Positions 63,581-64,000 of a stretch of 64,000 nucleotides of DNA are shown in pieces (the stretch's first letter is position 1; every line of letters begins with the position of its first letter). Source of the stretch: Chitinophagales bacterium (GTDB lineage Bacteria > Bacteroidota > Bacteroidia > Chitinophagales > JADIYW01). The notes beneath the pieces are model-generated. The model had not been told where the DNA came from, made no database searches, and was given only the letters and a program-made list of their open reading frames with translations. The position numbers and the translations under genes were made by a program. The DNA is taken from NCBI GenBank assembly GCA_019694955.1, contig JAIBAX010000010.1, forward strand, positions 1 to 64,000. The letters run 5' to 3'.

Positions 63581-64000
63581 ATGTTTGAACAACTTGGTAT
63601 GCCCGGAATGATGGAAGAAGATGTTGAGATGGTTCCCATGCTTTCATTAGAAGAAGACGATGATAGCCCGAATGAAGAGATAAAAAACCCTGTCCCACTA
63701 TTACCGCTTAGAAACAATGTACTATTTCCCGGCGTAGTCATCCCTATCGCTGTGGGTAGAGACAAGTCTATCAGTGCCGTAAAAAAGGCTTATAAAGGAA
63801 ATAAATTTGTTGGTGTAATAGCCCAAAAAGATACCCAAATTGAAGAGCCGGAACCCAGCGATTTATACAATATTGGCACTGTCGCCCGTATAGTGAAGAT
63901 GTTGAAAATGCCTGATGGTGGCACAACATTGATAATACAAGGCGTCCGACGGTTTGAGTTACTAGAAATTGTTTCTAATGAGCCGCACTTCGAAGCAAAC
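63581..64000 (+). CDS. lon: Lon protease, N-terminal part (cut by window edge)
   Basis: The first 140 residues are present. They match the Lon substrate-recognition domain: PVPLLPLRNNVLFPGVVIPI (about residues 38-57), KKAYKGNKFVGVIAQKD, NIGTVARIVKMLKMPDGGTT and IQGVRRFELLEI. The first about 35 residues are acidic and variable (MEEDVEMVPMLSLEEDDDSP), as in Bacteroidota Lon. The ATPase and Ser-Lys protease domains lie beyond the window. Lon degrades damaged and regulatory proteins in the cytoplasm. Confidence 0.93.
   Translation, partial: MFEQLGMPGMMEEDVEMVPMLSLEEDDDSPNEEIKNPVPLLPLRNNVLFPGVVIPIAVGRDKSISAVKKAYKGNKFVGVIAQKDTQIEEPEPSDLYNIGTVARIVKMLKMPDGGTTLIIQGVRRFELLEIVSNEPHFEAN

Overview
This 64 kb window is chromosomal DNA from a member of the Bacteroidota, probably of the Chitinophagales/Saprospirales kind, although I cannot fix the order from sequence alone. 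The evidence: three secreted proteins end in type IX secretion (T9SS) sorting domains; promoters follow the Bacteroidota pattern TTG-N18..20-TAnnTTTG; Shine-Dalgarno sites are mostly absent; the ATP synthase epsilon subunit has 81 residues; and several families are typical of the phylum (DUF2795, DUF3817, DUF1599, DUF7619-like domains). The base composition is AT-rich. I see no rRNA, tRNA or CRISPR array.

Layout. (1) 1-5,300 is an accessory block of short plus-strand genes: HEAT-like, a decayed toxin-antitoxin-like pair, a 98-aa unknown, DUF2199, Fic and a 170-aa unknown. Each is followed by a decayed group II intron 3' end (domains V/VI) lying on the opposite strand. (2) 5,400-11,000, minus strand: a large T9SS protein, DUF2795, a cobalamin adenosyltransferase, a 0.9 kb repeat field, an ABC ATPase and gatC. 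(3) 11,300-18,500, mostly plus strand: trpS, deoxynucleoside kinase, lepA, an alpha/beta hydrolase, udk (minus), a Uma2 nuclease-fold gene and folD. (4) 18,500-26,500, a minus-strand polysaccharide operon: nucleotide-sugar dehydrogenase, rfbB, a very large SLBB export protein, Wzz, rfbC, cysQ. (5) 26,600-34,000: waaA, tdk, aroK, an oligopeptide-type permease, a pectinacetylesterase-like lipoprotein, DUF1599, DUF3817 and an unknown lipoprotein. (6) 34,200-45,900: folP, atpD-atpC, a PDZ/T9SS protein, trmN6, a gltX-glnS-58-aa operon, a NodB deacetylase, a small-protein/nucleotidyltransferase pair, tatD and a lipoprotein. (7) 46,200-64,000: a DCL/HNH-like gene, dinB, a repeat field, a helical-repeat protein, a propeller/T9SS protein, a second-type dnaE, a TPR membrane protein, a secreted unknown, an aminotransferase, a DtxR/MntR regulator, a CocE-type hydrolase and the start of lon.

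The strongest cross-cutting signals are intergenic. At least four repeat families fill the gaps: group II intron remnants, a 119-bp MITE-like element with about 20-bp inverted ends, palindromes, and composite 'word' repeats. At several genes the repeat itself supplies the last codons or borders the stop codon. A second pattern is a -7-like box exactly 4 nt upstream of the ATG in eight or nine unrelated genes, which predicts leaderless mRNAs. Functionally the window mixes housekeeping translation, nucleotide and cell-envelope genes with surface/secreted proteins and two SOS-type polymerases (dinB, dnaE) that are separated here by repeats and a T9SS gene.
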